This document shows, in pieces, positions 1-8,342 of a stretch of DNA of 11,941 nucleotides (position 1 is its first letter; the number at the start of each line of letters is the position of its first letter). Source of the DNA: an uncultured Porphyromonadaceae bacterium. GTDB taxonomy: Bacteria; Bacteroidota; Bacteroidia; Bacteroidales; Muribaculaceae. Made by a program: the position numbers and the translations under genes. The stretch is from the NCBI GenBank assembly GCA_900551515.1, contig URWH01000042.1, positions 1-11,941 on the forward strand, read 5' to 3'. The notes beneath the pieces were generated by a model, which made no database searches, was not told the origin of the DNA, and was given only the letters and a program-made list of their open reading frames with translations.

Positions 1-1
1 C

Positions 2-1747
2 GTCGGCGCGGGCAAGACCGAAGGCTCGATGGATGCGGGCAACCTTCTCAAGCCGATGCTGGCGCGCGGCGAGCTGCACTGCATCGGCGCAACGACGCTC
101 GACGAGTTCCAGAAATATTTCGAGAAGGACAAAGCGCTCGAACGCCGTTTCCAGAAAGTGATGGTCAACGAGCCCGACGAGATGAGCGCCATCGCCATTC
201 TCCGCGGCCTGAAAGAGCGTTATGAAAACCACCATAAAGTGCGTATCCGTGACGAGGCGATTATTGCCGCCGTTCAGCTTTCCGAACGTTATATCACCGA
301 CCGTTTTCTCCCGGATAAGGCCATCGACCTTATCGATGAGGCCGCTTCGAAGCTGCGTCTGGAAATCGATTCCGTGCCGCAGGCTCTTGATGAGATCAGC
401 CGAATGATAGCCCAGAAGGAAATCGAGCGCGAGGCCATCAAGCGTGAAGGCGACAAAGAGAAAGTGAAAGAGATCGAAAAGGATCTTGCCAGAATGCGTG
501 AGGAGGAGAAAGAATATATGGCTAAATGGAAAGCCGAAAAAGATCTCATCAACAAGATTCAGCAAAACAAGATCGATATCGAGCAGCTTAACTTCGAAGC
601 CGAACGCGCCGAACGCGAAGGCGATTATGCCCGTGTGGCCGAGATCCGCTATTCGAAAGTTCAGCAGAAAGAGAAAGAGAATGCCGATATTCAGGAGCAG
701 CTCAAGATGATGCAGGGCGAGAAAGCGCTCATCAAAGAGGAAGTGGACTCCGAAGATATCGCCGATGTGGTTTCGCGCTGGACCGGAATTCCGGTAAATA
801 AGATGGTGCAGAGCGAGAAGGAAAAACTGCTCCATCTCGAAGCCGAGCTTCACAACCGCGTCGTAGGGCAGGAAGAGGCCATCCGTGCCATCGCCGATGC
901 CGTGCGCCGCAGCCGTGCCGGCCTTAACGATCCGCGCCGTCCTATCGGTTCGTTCATCTTCCTCGGCACCACCGGTGTCGGCAAGACAGAACTTGCCAAG
1001 GCGCTGGCCGAATATCTGTTTGACGACGAGAACATGATGACCCGAATTGACATGAGTGAATATCAGGAGAAGCACACCGTGAGCCGTCTGGTCGGAGCGC
1101 CTCCGGGATATGTAGGCTACGACGAAGGCGGTCAGCTCACCGAGGCCGTGCGCCGCAAACCCTATTCCGTCGTGCTTTTCGACGAGATAGAGAAAGCGCA
1201 TCCCGATGTGTTCAATATCCTTCTGCAAGTGCTCGACGACGGCCGTCTGACCGATAACAAGGGACGTCTGGTCAACTTCAAAAACACCATCATCATCATG
1301 ACCTCCAACATGGGTTCGTCGGTCATTCGTGACAATTTTGCCAAGATGACGCCCGAAAATCATGACGAAGTGGTGGAAAACACCAAAAACGAAGTGCTTG
1401 AGATGCTGAAAAAGACAATCCGTCCGGAGTTTCTGAACCGTATCGATGAAACGATAATGTTCACCCCGCTCAACGAAAAAGAGATTGAGGAGATTGTCGG
1501 ACTGCAGATCCGCAGCGTTCAGAAGATGCTTGCCACCAACGGCGTTACACTTGAAGTCACTCCCGCCGCCCTGCACTACCTTGCAGAGGAAGGCTACGAT
1601 CCTGAATTCGGTGCACGTCCTGTCAAGCGTGCCATCCACCGTCTGGTGCTCAACCGGCTGTCGAAGGACATCCTCGCACAGAAAGTCGATAAAGACCATC
1701 CTATCGTTATCGATGTTAAGAATGACGAGCTTACATTCAGTAACTGA
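2..1747 (+). CDS. clpB: ATP-dependent chaperone ClpB, 5'-truncated by window edge
   Basis: ClpB is a hexameric AAA+ disaggregase of the cytoplasm that, with DnaK, threads aggregated proteins through its pore. The open frame runs in from the left edge, so 581 residues remain of a protein usually about 860 long; the N domain and the Walker A and B motifs of the first ATPase domain lie outside. Visible in order, numbered from the first in-window codon: the end of NBD1 starting [14 protein letters not shown], with the RR arginine fingers at 48-49; a charged coiled-coil middle domain at about 130-250, which separates ClpB from ClpA and ClpC; then NBD2 with Walker A GTTGVGKT at 322-329, pore loop GYVG around Tyr 370, Walker B ending in DE at 394-395, and the FLNRIDE arginine finger at 480. 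The last part is the C-terminal small domain ending GARPVKRAI and beyond. No heat-shock control can be seen because the promoter is outside. No strong terminator follows the stop; only a 5-bp hairpin (1736-1748) spans it, so read-through into the next gene is possible. Confidence 0.97.
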   Translation, partial: VGAGKTEGSMDAGNLLKPMLARGELHCIGATTLDEFQKYFEKDKALERRFQKVMVNEPDEMSAIAILRGLKERYENHHKVRIRDEAIIAAVQLSERYITDRFLPDKAIDLIDEAASKLRLEIDSVPQALDEISRMIAQKEIEREAIKREGDKEKVKEIEKDLARMREEEKEYMAKWKAEKDLINKIQQNKIDIEQLNFEAERAEREGDYARVAEIRYSKVQQKEKENADIQEQLKMMQGEKALIKEEVDSEDIADVVSRWTGIPVNKMVQSEKEKLLHLEAELHNRVVGQEEAIRAIADAVRRSRAGLNDPRRPIGSFIFLGTTGVGKTELAKALAEYLFDDENMMTRIDMSEYQEKHTVSRLVGAPPGYVGYDEGGQLTEAVRRKPYSVVLFDEIEKAHPDVFNILLQVLDDGRLTDNKGRLVNFKNTIIIMTSNMGSSVIRDNFAKMTPENHDEVVENTKNEVLEMLKKTIRPEFLNRIDETIMFTPLNEKEIEEIVGLQIRSVQKMLATNGVTLEVTPAALHYLAEEGYDPEFGARPVKRAIHRLVLNRLSKDILAQKVDKDHPIVIDVKNDELTFSN

Positions 1748-1798
1748 AAGGAAGAAAAAGAGTAGAAACAACCTTTATGATGTAATCCTATTCCCGCT

Positions 1799-2269
1799 AT
1801 GAAAAAATTATTAGCTCTATTATGTGCCTTGCCATTGCTTATCGGCATGGCGGCATGTGACGATGACGGCGACCTTCCACAGGTCGACATCAGTTTCAAT
1901 TTCTCCAATGCCATTGTCAGCGACGGAACGGTGTATGTGGTCAGCCCCGACACTCTGGTTGTTGAAGGCATAACCGTCAAACCTACCCGGCCCAATCATG
2001 TGGCAACGTGCGTAGGCCCTGTGAATTACTGGCTGAACGGCGTGCCCGTCTACACCACGTTCGTTGCTCCTTTTGGTGTGGAGATTCCTACTGAAGATCT
2101 GACCCCCGGCGCCTATACGCTCACTGCCAATATGGGTATTGCCGAGGAGGGTGCGACACTTGCCACTGCTGTAACGCAGGTTAAGATAGTGGTTGTGACC
2201 GATCAAACGGAAATCCCGCAACCCGACGGCGATTCCTCGAATCTGCCTGTGACGCACAAGTTTGAATAA
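1799..2269 (+). CDS. small surface-type lipoprotein, function unknown
   Basis: This 156-residue protein begins with a lipoprotein signal peptide (KK, a hydrophobic core, then GMAAC), giving lipidation at Cys 20. The residues right after the cysteine are DDDGD. Acidic runs at this place act as surface-export signals for lipoproteins in Bacteroidetes, so the protein is probably anchored on the outside of the outer membrane; that is inference from family knowledge. The rest is about 135 residues of alternating hydrophobic and polar stretches rich in Val, Thr and Pro, resembling one Ig-like beta-sandwich, with a polar tail. I do not recognise a specific family. It starts 51 bases after clpB and ends just before the palindrome at 2295. 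I see no convincing TAnnTTTG element in the 51-base gap, so it may be co-transcribed with clpB or use a weak promoter. Confidence 0.85.
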   Translation: MKKLLALLCALPLLIGMAACDDDGDLPQVDISFNFSNAIVSDGTVYVVSPDTLVVEGITVKPTRPNHVATCVGPVNYWLNGVPVYTTFVAPFGVEIPTEDLTPGAYTLTANMGIAEEGATLATAVTQVKIVVVTDQTEIPQPDGDSSNLPVTHKFE

Positions 2270-2294
2270 CCGACAGTAGTGTCATAGAAATGCC

Positions 2295-2322
2295 AAAGCG
2301 CTGTGCCCGGGCACAGCGCTTT
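2295..2322. terminator. perfect 28-bp palindrome, probable bidirectional terminator
   Basis: Two 14-base arms, AAAGCGCTGTGCCC and its exact complement, abut with no spacer, so the RNA can form a very stable GC-rich hairpin with A tracts before it and U tracts after it on either strand. It lies 25 bases after the lipoprotein stop on the plus strand and 14 bases beyond the glycosyltransferase stop on the minus strand. That placement between convergent genes fits a shared terminator. The U tract is short (three bases), so termination strength is inferred. Confidence 0.8.
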
Positions 2323-2336
2323 GTCGTATCCTCCGG

Positions 2337-3206
2337 TCAGAGAAGCTCTCTGTTGAAGCGTTTGCGGGAGCGGTCGAAAAACCAGCCCCACTTGTTGAAA
2401 TAGCGGATCATGTTGATGATGTGGATCCGGAGCATGCGGAAGCTGTGGTATGACTCTGCCTTATGGTCGTGGATCACCTTCATGTCGGGCACATACATGG
2501 TGCGCCACCGTTCGTGGATGCGGCGCGTGAGGTCGATATCTTCGGGATACATGAAGAAGCGTTCGTCGAAGAGCCCTACATCGCGCAGCGCCTCGCACCG
2601 CAAGAGCATGAAGCTGCCCTGGTGGTAAGGGGCGTTGAACGGCCGGGTGTGGTCGATGTGCCGCAGCTCGTAGCGGTTGCGCCGTTTCAGCATCATATTT
2701 CCAGGGAGGAAGCGGCGCAGTATGAGGTCGAATGGCGTGGGGAGGAGGCGTACAGTGTATTGCTGTGTGCCGTCGGGGCTAAGGATCATTGGCTGGAGTG
2801 CACCGGTGTCGGGATGCGAGTCCATGTAGTGGATCAGAATCGGGAAATCGCGGTCGTTGAACCGTATGTCGGTATTCAACACCAGATGATATCTGAGTCC
2901 GTCGGCCAGGCTCTGCCGTATGGCGATATTGTGGGCTGCGCCGTAGCCTATGTTTTCTGACGGACAATATGTTACGCCCTGCCATTGCGCGCACAGCCGG
3001 CGGGTGTTTTCGCTTGACGAATTGTCGATTACGGTGATGCGGTCGAAAAGCTTCGGCGACAGTGAGCTGAGGCACCGGCGCAACTCTTCATCATCGGTGT
3101 GATAGGTCACGATCGATGCGGCAACCATTGCCGGGCGCGGTGCGGCAGGAGCTGCGTCGGCACGGCTGCCGGCGTTTTTCAGCACCGGATTTTCGTTGTC
3201 GGTCAC
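2337..3206 (-). CDS. family 2 glycosyltransferase (rhamnosyltransferase-like)
   Basis: This is a GT-A fold transferase of the WbbL/COG1216 kind, which moves a sugar from a nucleotide-sugar donor onto a growing surface glycan on the cytoplasmic face of the inner membrane. Numbered from the GTG at 3206 (289 residues): the first beta strand is SIVTYHT at 31-37, the donor-binding VIDNSS at 59-64, NIGYG at 85-89, the metal-binding NTD at 111-113, GSFMLLR at 197-203, and MYPEDIDL at 219-226 with the likely catalytic base in the ED pair. A basic tail follows, with no membrane span. The start is uncertain. GTG at 3206 is 15 bases after the upstream gene and adds 26 Pro/Ala-rich residues; ATG at 3128 gives 263 residues and begins right at the first conserved strand, as relatives usually do. 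Donor, acceptor and linkage cannot be read from sequence, and there is no glycan gene cluster here. Confidence 0.9.
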   Translation of the reverse strand: MTDNENPVLKNAGSRADAAPAAPRPAMVAASIVTYHTDDEELRRCLSSLSPKLFDRITVIDNSSSENTRRLCAQWQGVTYCPSENIGYGAAHNIAIRQSLADGLRYHLVLNTDIRFNDRDFPILIHYMDSHPDTGALQPMILSPDGTQQYTVRLLPTPFDLILRRFLPGNMMLKRRNRYELRHIDHTRPFNAPYHQGSFMLLRCEALRDVGLFDERFFMYPEDIDLTRRIHERWRTMYVPDMKVIHDHKAESYHSFRMLRIHIINMIRYFNKWGWFFDRSRKRFNRELL

Positions 3207-3221
3207 GGCAGAGCGGAATGA

Positions 3222-3872
3222 TTATTTCTGTTTCGTAAGCTCGAAGCCGGCGCAAAGGCCGTCGTAGCTTGAGAGCACACCCGACAGCGTCTTAAGCGTG
3301 CTGTTGCCTATTACCTTGCTGGCTTTGCCGATTATATCCACAAGTTTTGTGATGTCGAAGGTGAGCTTTATCGAACTGTCGATGCTTTTGACCACGTAGG
3401 CGTTGACGGCGCCGAGGCTCTTGCCGGCAGCCTGAAACTTGAAGGTGAAGTTCGACAGATCGTTCTCGTCGGTGTTGGGCTCGATGACGCCTTTGAGCGT
3501 CACGCCACGCATTTTCATCTGGAAATTGCCCGACTCATCAATGGTGAGCGTGAGCTTGTCGATTCCCGAAAGCTTGTAGACAGGAGCGAGCTTTTCGGCG
3601 ATGGCGGTGGCGGCAGCGGCTCCGCCGGCTTTTTTCAGAAGATTGTCGCTTTTGAAACTTACGGCCGGCTCTTTGTAACTCCATGTCCCGCTGATCGAAG
3701 CGACGTCGATTTTGTCGGTCGAGAGTACATCGCCGATCACGTTGGCCAGACCGTCGATTGTGGTGTTGCCGTCTTTGCCGAGCCCTTTGAGCGCTCCTTT
3801 GAGGTCGAATGCGTGCAAAGCGGAGAGGGAAGCTATCGCGGCGAGAATTGTAAGCGTAATGATCTTTTTCAT
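3222..3872 (-). CDS. DUF4923 family exported protein
   Basis: A 216-residue protein with a classical signal peptide: KK, a hydrophobic core, and probable cleavage after LHA near residue 21. There is no lipobox cysteine, so it should be periplasmic or outer-membrane associated. The body matches my memory of the Bacteroidetes DUF4923 family: a region with GL.NVIGDVLS, then ISGTWSYKEPAVSF, an Ala-rich segment, LSGIDKLTLTIDESGNF, a short run of beta strands, an FDITKLVD segment, and an ending of the type LSSYDGLCAGFELTK. The repeated strand pattern resembles lipocalin-like proteins of this phylum that monitor or bind something in the envelope, but the role is unknown. It is the first gene of a two-gene minus-strand unit with the glycosyltransferase and has its own promoter element at 3898-3905. 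Confidence 0.88.
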   Translation of the reverse strand: MKKIITLTILAAIASLSALHAFDLKGALKGLGKDGNTTIDGLANVIGDVLSTDKIDVASISGTWSYKEPAVSFKSDNLLKKAGGAAAATAIAEKLAPVYKLSGIDKLTLTIDESGNFQMKMRGVTLKGVIEPNTDENDLSNFTFKFQAAGKSLGAVNAYVVKSIDSSIKLTFDITKLVDIIGKASKVIGNSTLKTLSGVLSSYDGLCAGFELTKQK

Positions 3873-3897
3873 TGCTGTGATGATTTTTTTACGACGC

Positions 3898-3905
3898 CAA
3901 AGTTA
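3898..3905 (-). promoter_or_regulatory. Bacteroidetes -7 promoter element for the DUF4923 gene
   Basis: Read on the minus strand the octamer is TAACTTTG, an exact match to the TAnnTTTG consensus of the Bacteroidetes primary sigma factor. It lies 25 bases upstream of the ATG at 3872, which would give a leader of about 20 bases. No clear TTTG -33 element is found at the expected distance, so strength is uncertain. Confidence 0.7.
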
Positions 3906-4001
3906 GCATAAATTGAATGAATGTCGCTAAGGGAGCATGTTGTGTTAACGCCGATTAACGAATTTTAAGCAGGGGGTAGTTATTATTACGTCAAAAAACG
4001 C

Positions 4002-4009
4002 TACCTTTA
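4002..4009 (+). promoter_or_regulatory. probable -7 promoter element for the lipoprotein/barrel block
   Basis: The octamer TACCTTTA differs from TAnnTTTG only at the last base. It would start transcription around 4014-4017 and leave a leader of about 65 bases before the ATG at 4081. It also argues against using the in-frame ATG at 4021, which would leave almost no leader. The -33 region is AT-rich but has no good TTTG match. Confidence 0.5.
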
Positions 4010-4080
4010 CACAAATTTTAATGCTTCCTTTCAGGAGGCATGTCATTCTTCATGGAAAAATCAGCCATAACATAAATGCT

Positions 4081-6639
4081 ATGGGTCAAAAGATTTGTAA
4101 ATCAATATTTTCACTGTCGACGGTTGCTGTAACGGCCTTTTTGGGGATGCTTTTCGGAGCCTGCTCCAATGACACGGTCGAGGAGCAGTTTGGCGCGTGC
4201 CGCATTATCCCTGTCGTGACGGTGAATCCTATAGTCGAGACTTCGGCGGGAGCCGTGAGCACCGGCGTTTTCGCGCAGCTGCCTTCCGACGCCGAGTTAG
4301 GGCTGACCATTCAGAGCGCCGACGGCCGTTATTCCAACACCTGGATGCCTCTGACCGATTTCCGGACCGACGAGCCGTTTCGTCCGGGAGAGTATGTCGT
4401 CGAGGCCTTTTACGGTTCGGCCGATGCCGAAGGGTTTGACTGCCCGTATTTCTATGGCTCCCGCACGGTGAATCTTGTGGCCGGCACTACGACGCAAGTG
4501 GATGTCGAATGCAGGCTTGCCAACACCGGAATAGCCATCAAATTTGATTCGCAATATACCAATGTGCTTCAGGATATCAGCGCGACAATACATTCGGCCG
4601 GAGGCGGGTATGTGGAATATCCGAGCAACGAAACGCGCACGGCGTTTGTCAATCCGGGCGCGGTGTCGCTGTTTCTTGATGTGACCACTGTCGCGGGGAC
4701 GCATGCTGAATTCCTTGCCGCGACTGTCAGCAACGCTCATGCCGGGAAGCTTTATGAAATCTCTGTGGGGTGTGAAACGACACAAAACGGAGATCCTCAG
4801 CTTCGCATATCGTTTGACGACCGTATATCCACCGACGATATTGTCATAGCCCTTACGCCGTCGTTCCTCGCGGCTGCGCCTCCGGTGCTTACCGCGACGG
4901 GATTCGACCAGCAGACGTCTGTTGAGATTATCGAGGGCAACCGTCCCGCCGAGGCGGTTGCATTCGGCGTAGAAGGATGCGACGGCGGAAAATTGTTGCT
5001 TACCACCAAGGCCCGTTCGCTCGTATCGCGGGGATGGCCCGATGAGGTCGACCTGCTGAATGCCGATAGTGATGTGATCAGCCGGATGCAGGCGCTCGGG
5101 CTGAAACTCACCGAAACGCCCTCAGGCATCAGCGCGGTGGATCTTACCGATGTGTTGCCTCATCTGCGCGCGGATGATCCCGTCGACGCTTTCTTCGTTT
5201 CGGCTGTGAGCGCTCAGGGGAAAATGTCGGGTCCGGTGGCGCTCAGTGTTGATGTGCAGGAGGCAGGCCTGTCGGTGATCTCCGTGTCGGATGTGCTCAT
5301 GGGGCTGAATATCGGCCAGATGCACATCGTGGCCCGCGGCGATGATGTGGCGAAAAACATAGCTGTGGAAGTGAAATCGGCTGACGGCACAGCCTGGAAA
5401 GCCGCAGAGATACTTGCTGTCGAGCCGCTCGAAGGGCATGACGGAGAATGGATTGTCCGCTTCCGTGTGCCGCAGATGGCCGTGGCTTCGACCAGTGTGC
5501 GTCTGCTCTATTGCGGGGATGAAAGGGTGAGCTCCACGATTCGGTTCGTGTCGCCGGAATTCAGCATCGAAGCTGATCCGTATGCCCGCTATGCCGCCGT
5601 CAGGTTCTCGACGGCCGAAGCCGGTATGCTCGAGACTGTCACGTCGATGGCCAAATTATATGTCAACGGTCAGAAGCAGGTGCTGATGCGCCGTGATCCC
5701 GAAAACGGGCTGATACTTCTGGGCGGACTCAACGAGCATACGCAATATGTCATAACTGCATCACTCTACGACAATCCCACCGAGCAGTCGCAGTTCTGCG
5801 CCCCGGTGAAGATTGAAACCGAACGATGCCTCGCGGTGCCCAACGGCAGTTTTGAAGATGTGCACGACGGCGTGAAATATAAAAATCTGCCCGCCGGCGG
5901 ACGCTTTTCACAAAATATCGTCGACATATTCAACTGTCAGAACTATGCGACGTATGATTATTTCGCTCCGAAACAGTGGGCCAACACAAATGCCAAGACA
6001 TTCTGCCGTCAGGCTGCCAATTACAACACCTGGTATATGCAGCCGTCGGTTTATTCGATTACCGATGCTACAGCCGGCGCCTATGCCGTTTCGATAGTCA
6101 GCACTTCGTGGGATCTCAACGGTCCGACGATAGAGCCTTACCGTCAGACGGGGACGCCTTACACATCTTATAGTATGAACATCCCGTCGATAGCCCATCG
6201 TGCTGCAGGTAAAGTGTTCCTCGGAGAATACGGATTCGATCCTGCCACGGGAAAAGAAGTATATAAAGAAGGCGTTTCGTTCACATCGCGCCCGACATCG
6301 CTCAACGGCTATTACCGTTACATGCCGTGCATTGCGGACCAGAGCGACCGGGGGCTTGTGATAGTAGAGCTGGTGGCCGACAGCGACGGCACGGATATCG
6401 TTGTGTCGCGCGGCGTAGGCTATCTCTCCGTTGCCACAGGCTATACCGCATTCTCGATACCGTTGACTTACGATCTGTTTGGCGTCAAGCCCTACAAACT
6501 TAAGATAATGCTTTCTTCATCGAGCCATATCGGAACGATTGCCGAGGAATCGGCATCGGTCATCACATTCTCCGATCCGGTAACGTCGAAGTCGCTTGGC
6601 GGAAGTCTGCAGATCGACGATCTCACATTCTCATATTAA
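4081..6639 (+). CDS. large lipoprotein: DUF4493-like N-terminus, PCMD-like C-terminus
   Basis: An 852-residue lipoprotein. I start it at ATG 4081 rather than the in-frame ATG at 4021, because the signal peptide (MGQKICKSIF..., lipobox LFGAC, Cys 28) begins there and the 20 extra residues would precede it. Residues about 35-250 look like DUF4493: an opening strand, GEYVVEAFYGS, FDCPYFYGS, a VDVECRLANT segment, and a beta-rich end. Residues about 255-580 are further beta-sandwich material, probably two or three Ig/fibronectin-like modules. From about 582 (VPNGSFED) to the end is a region like the PCMD putative carbohydrate-metabolism/binding domain, with AAGKVFLGEYGF, VSFTSRPTSLNGYYRYMP, and a closing LQIDDLTFSY. 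Domain names come from remembered family patterns, not a search. The expected location is the outer membrane, probably surface-exposed. It opens the block that continues with two barrel proteins and a second PCMD-like lipoprotein. Binding of a glycan is plausible but unproven. Confidence 0.85.
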   Translation: MGQKICKSIFSLSTVAVTAFLGMLFGACSNDTVEEQFGACRIIPVVTVNPIVETSAGAVSTGVFAQLPSDAELGLTIQSADGRYSNTWMPLTDFRTDEPFRPGEYVVEAFYGSADAEGFDCPYFYGSRTVNLVAGTTTQVDVECRLANTGIAIKFDSQYTNVLQDISATIHSAGGGYVEYPSNETRTAFVNPGAVSLFLDVTTVAGTHAEFLAATVSNAHAGKLYEISVGCETTQNGDPQLRISFDDRISTDDIVIALTPSFLAAAPPVLTATGFDQQTSVEIIEGNRPAEAVAFGVEGCDGGKLLLTTKARSLVSRGWPDEVDLLNADSDVISRMQALGLKLTETPSGISAVDLTDVLPHLRADDPVDAFFVSAVSAQGKMSGPVALSVDVQEAGLSVISVSDVLMGLNIGQMHIVARGDDVAKNIAVEVKSADGTAWKAAEILAVEPLEGHDGEWIVRFRVPQMAVASTSVRLLYCGDERVSSTIRFVSPEFSIEADPYARYAAVRFSTAEAGMLETVTSMAKLYVNGQKQVLMRRDPENGLILLGGLNEHTQYVITASLYDNPTEQSQFCAPVKIETERCLAVPNGSFEDVHDGVKYKNLPAGGRFSQNIVDIFNCQNYATYDYFAPKQWANTNAKTFCRQAANYNTWYMQPSVYSITDATAGAYAVSIVSTSWDLNGPTIEPYRQTGTPYTSYSMNIPSIAHRAAGKVFLGEYGFDPATGKEVYKEGVSFTSRPTSLNGYYRYMPCIADQSDRGLVIVELVADSDGTDIVVSRGVGYLSVATGYTAFSIPLTYDLFGVKPYKLKIMLSSSSHIGTIAEESASVITFSDPVTSKSLGGSLQIDDLTFSY

Positions 6640-6682
6640 TATTAAACGATAATATAATCACATCATCACTTAGCATAACGAC

Positions 6683-7441
6683 ATGAGTAAAATTTCGAGA
6701 TTAATGGCATTGCTGTTGTTTGCGATTGTCGCTGCCGTTCCGCCCGTGAAGGCTCAGGAACAGTTCAAGCGCGATCTGCAGCAGGTGTCATTCATTCCCA
6801 AAGGGCAGTGGATCACGGGTGTCAGTGTTGGCTACTCGCAAAGCAACCAGGACAACTACCAGTTTTTCGTTTTTGAAAAAGTCAAGGGCGACACCTATTC
6901 GTTCAAGGTGACTCCGATGGCATTGTACACGTTTAAGGATAATATGGCCGTCGGTTTGAAATTCGGCTACGAGCGCAGCAAAGCCGGTCTGGATGCCGGC
7001 AGCCTGATCCTCGATTCGGAAACGACATTCGATGCCGACCATGTGAATACGATACAGTCGAATTATTTCGCCACTGCGGCATTCCGAAACTATATATCGT
7101 TCGGCGACAACCGCCGGTTCGGATTGTTCAACGAGCTGCAGCTGACGCTTGGCGGCGGTCAGGCCAAACTGTCAAACTTCACCGGCGGCACGGAAGCCAA
7201 CCGTCATCTCGAAGGCACTTACGAGAAAAACTTCTCGCTCAACATCGGCCTTACGCCGGGCTTCATAATGTTTCTCAACAACTACTCGGCCATAGAGGTC
7301 AATGTCGGCGTTCTCGGTTTCGGCTACACCCACACGCGCTCGGTCACGAATCAGGTGCAGGTGGCTCACCGCAACAGCAAGCATGCCAATTTCAAAATCA
7401 ATCTTTTCTCCATCCAGTTCGGCATGGCGTTTTACCTTTAA
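6683..7441 (+). CDS. outer-membrane beta-barrel protein, paralog 1
   Basis: A 252-residue protein with a signal peptide cut probably after VKA at residue 24. The mature part of about 228 residues alternates hydrophobic and polar residues in strands, with recurrent aromatic-glycine pairs such as WITGVSVGYS, MAVGLKFGYE, AFRNYISFG, RRFGLFNELQLTLGGG, IEVNVGVLGFGY and a final INLFSIQFGMAFYL strand. This fits a small barrel of roughly 8-10 strands in the outer membrane, of the OmpA/OmpW-like size class. It is clearly related to the next gene (shared FIP(K/R)xQW, NxAVGLKF, RNY, RRF/KRF...FNE and a closing NLF strand). It starts 43 AT-rich bases after the large lipoprotein and ends 6 bases before its paralog, so it is surely in the same transcript. 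Function is not known; pore, scaffold and lipoprotein-docking roles are all possible. Confidence 0.87.
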   Translation: MSKISRLMALLLFAIVAAVPPVKAQEQFKRDLQQVSFIPKGQWITGVSVGYSQSNQDNYQFFVFEKVKGDTYSFKVTPMALYTFKDNMAVGLKFGYERSKAGLDAGSLILDSETTFDADHVNTIQSNYFATAAFRNYISFGDNRRFGLFNELQLTLGGGQAKLSNFTGGTEANRHLEGTYEKNFSLNIGLTPGFIMFLNNYSAIEVNVGVLGFGYTHTRSVTNQVQVAHRNSKHANFKINLFSIQFGMAFYL

Positions 7442-7447
7442 CAGATC

Positions 7448-8332
7448 ATGAGCATGAAACGATATATTATTACAGCACTCGCGGCAATGGTCATCGCCGC
7501 CGCTTCGGCTCAGGATAAAGCCGACACTACGGCCGTCAGCAGCAACAAAGTTTTGCCGAATAAAGGCATTGTCAAGGGACGTCCGCATCATCCCGAGATG
7601 GATGAGAAAGTGATCGTTGGCAAGGACACTGTCAATCTGGTGCTTCGCGAACGCAATTTCGGGCGCTATGACCGCGGCCTGTTCAACTATCTGTTTATCC
7701 CGCGCAAGCAATGGGCTTTCGGGCTTATGGCTTCGTATGGCGAATTTGATGCCGACGATGTGGAATTTTTCCAGGCCGTGGACGATTTTGAATTCAAGGG
7801 CAAACAGTATGCCATCAAGCCGGCAGTGTCGTATTTCTTCCGCGACAATCAGGCTGTAGGTCTGAAATTCGACTATACGCGTCAGGAAGCCGACCTCGGG
7901 CATCTCGCGGTGAATATGGGCGATGATCTGAGTTTTGATATTCATGATATAAGCTATTATTCTTCGAAATATTCGATCGGAGTGTTCTACCGCAACTATG
8001 TGGGACTCGGCCGCTCAAAACGTTTTGCGGTGTTCAATGAAGCATGCCTTTCGTTTGGCAGCGGATCGTCGCGATTCAAACGTCCCTACGACGGGAAACT
8101 GCGCGACACGAAGACCGACCTCACCGAGGTGGCGCTTAATTTCAGCCCCGGCCTCTGCGTGTTCATCCTCGACAATGTAAGCTTCAATATCTCGTTCGGC
8201 GTGTTTGGCGTGCATCTGCGCAATGAGAAGCAGGTGACCGACGGCGTGGAAGAAGGTTCGCGATTCAGCAGCGGCGCTAATTTCAGATTCAACTTGTTCA
8301 ACATTAATTTCGGAATCGGTGTACACATTTAA
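7448..8332 (+). CDS. outer-membrane beta-barrel protein, paralog 2
   Basis: A 294-residue relative of the preceding gene. Start choice is between ATG 7448 (MSMKRY) and ATG 7454 (MKRY); both keep the signal peptide, cut probably after ASA at residue 21. Unlike its paralog it has about 65 extra residues before the first shared strand, including a basic/His patch (KGRPHH), before LFIPRKQWAFGLMASYG. The barrel then follows the paralog strand by strand: QAVGLKFDYTR, YSIGVFYRNYVGLG, KRFAVFNEACLSFGSG, LNFSPGLCVFILDNVSFNISFGVFG, and a last strand FNINFGIGVHI. The N-terminal extension may be a periplasmic segment. Identity between the two barrels looks moderate by eye, so the duplication is old and the copies have probably split roles. 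Gaps are 6 bases before and 10 bases after. Confidence 0.87.
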   Translation: MSMKRYIITALAAMVIAAASAQDKADTTAVSSNKVLPNKGIVKGRPHHPEMDEKVIVGKDTVNLVLRERNFGRYDRGLFNYLFIPRKQWAFGLMASYGEFDADDVEFFQAVDDFEFKGKQYAIKPAVSYFFRDNQAVGLKFDYTRQEADLGHLAVNMGDDLSFDIHDISYYSSKYSIGVFYRNYVGLGRSKRFAVFNEACLSFGSGSSRFKRPYDGKLRDTKTDLTEVALNFSPGLCVFILDNVSFNISFGVFGVHLRNEKQVTDGVEEGSRFSSGANFRFNLFNINFGIGVHI

Positions 8333-8342
8333 TAAATATTTC

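Noticed and set aside
1736..1748. Hairpin TTCAG-TAA-CTGAA over the clpB stop as a terminator
   Set aside because: A 5-bp AT-rich stem without a U tract is too weak.
2463..2960. Plus-strand open frame opposite the glycosyltransferase
   Set aside because: The minus strand carries all GT2 motifs; the plus reading has no motif and is rich in Val and His as expected for a shadow.
4021..4080. N-terminal extension of the large lipoprotein from ATG 4021
   Set aside because: It would put 20 residues before a complete lipoprotein signal peptide and lies almost at the predicted transcription start.
7172..7945. Long minus-strand open frame (257 codons) across the two barrel genes
   Set aside because: It lies antisense to two well-supported exported proteins, spans their junction, has no recognisable signal or domain, and its His/Ile-rich composition is typical of the reverse reading of GC-rich codons.
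8319..8342. GTG start for the second lipoprotein at 8319
   Set aside because: It overlaps the preceding gene and adds residues before a complete signal peptide that starts at ATG 8343.
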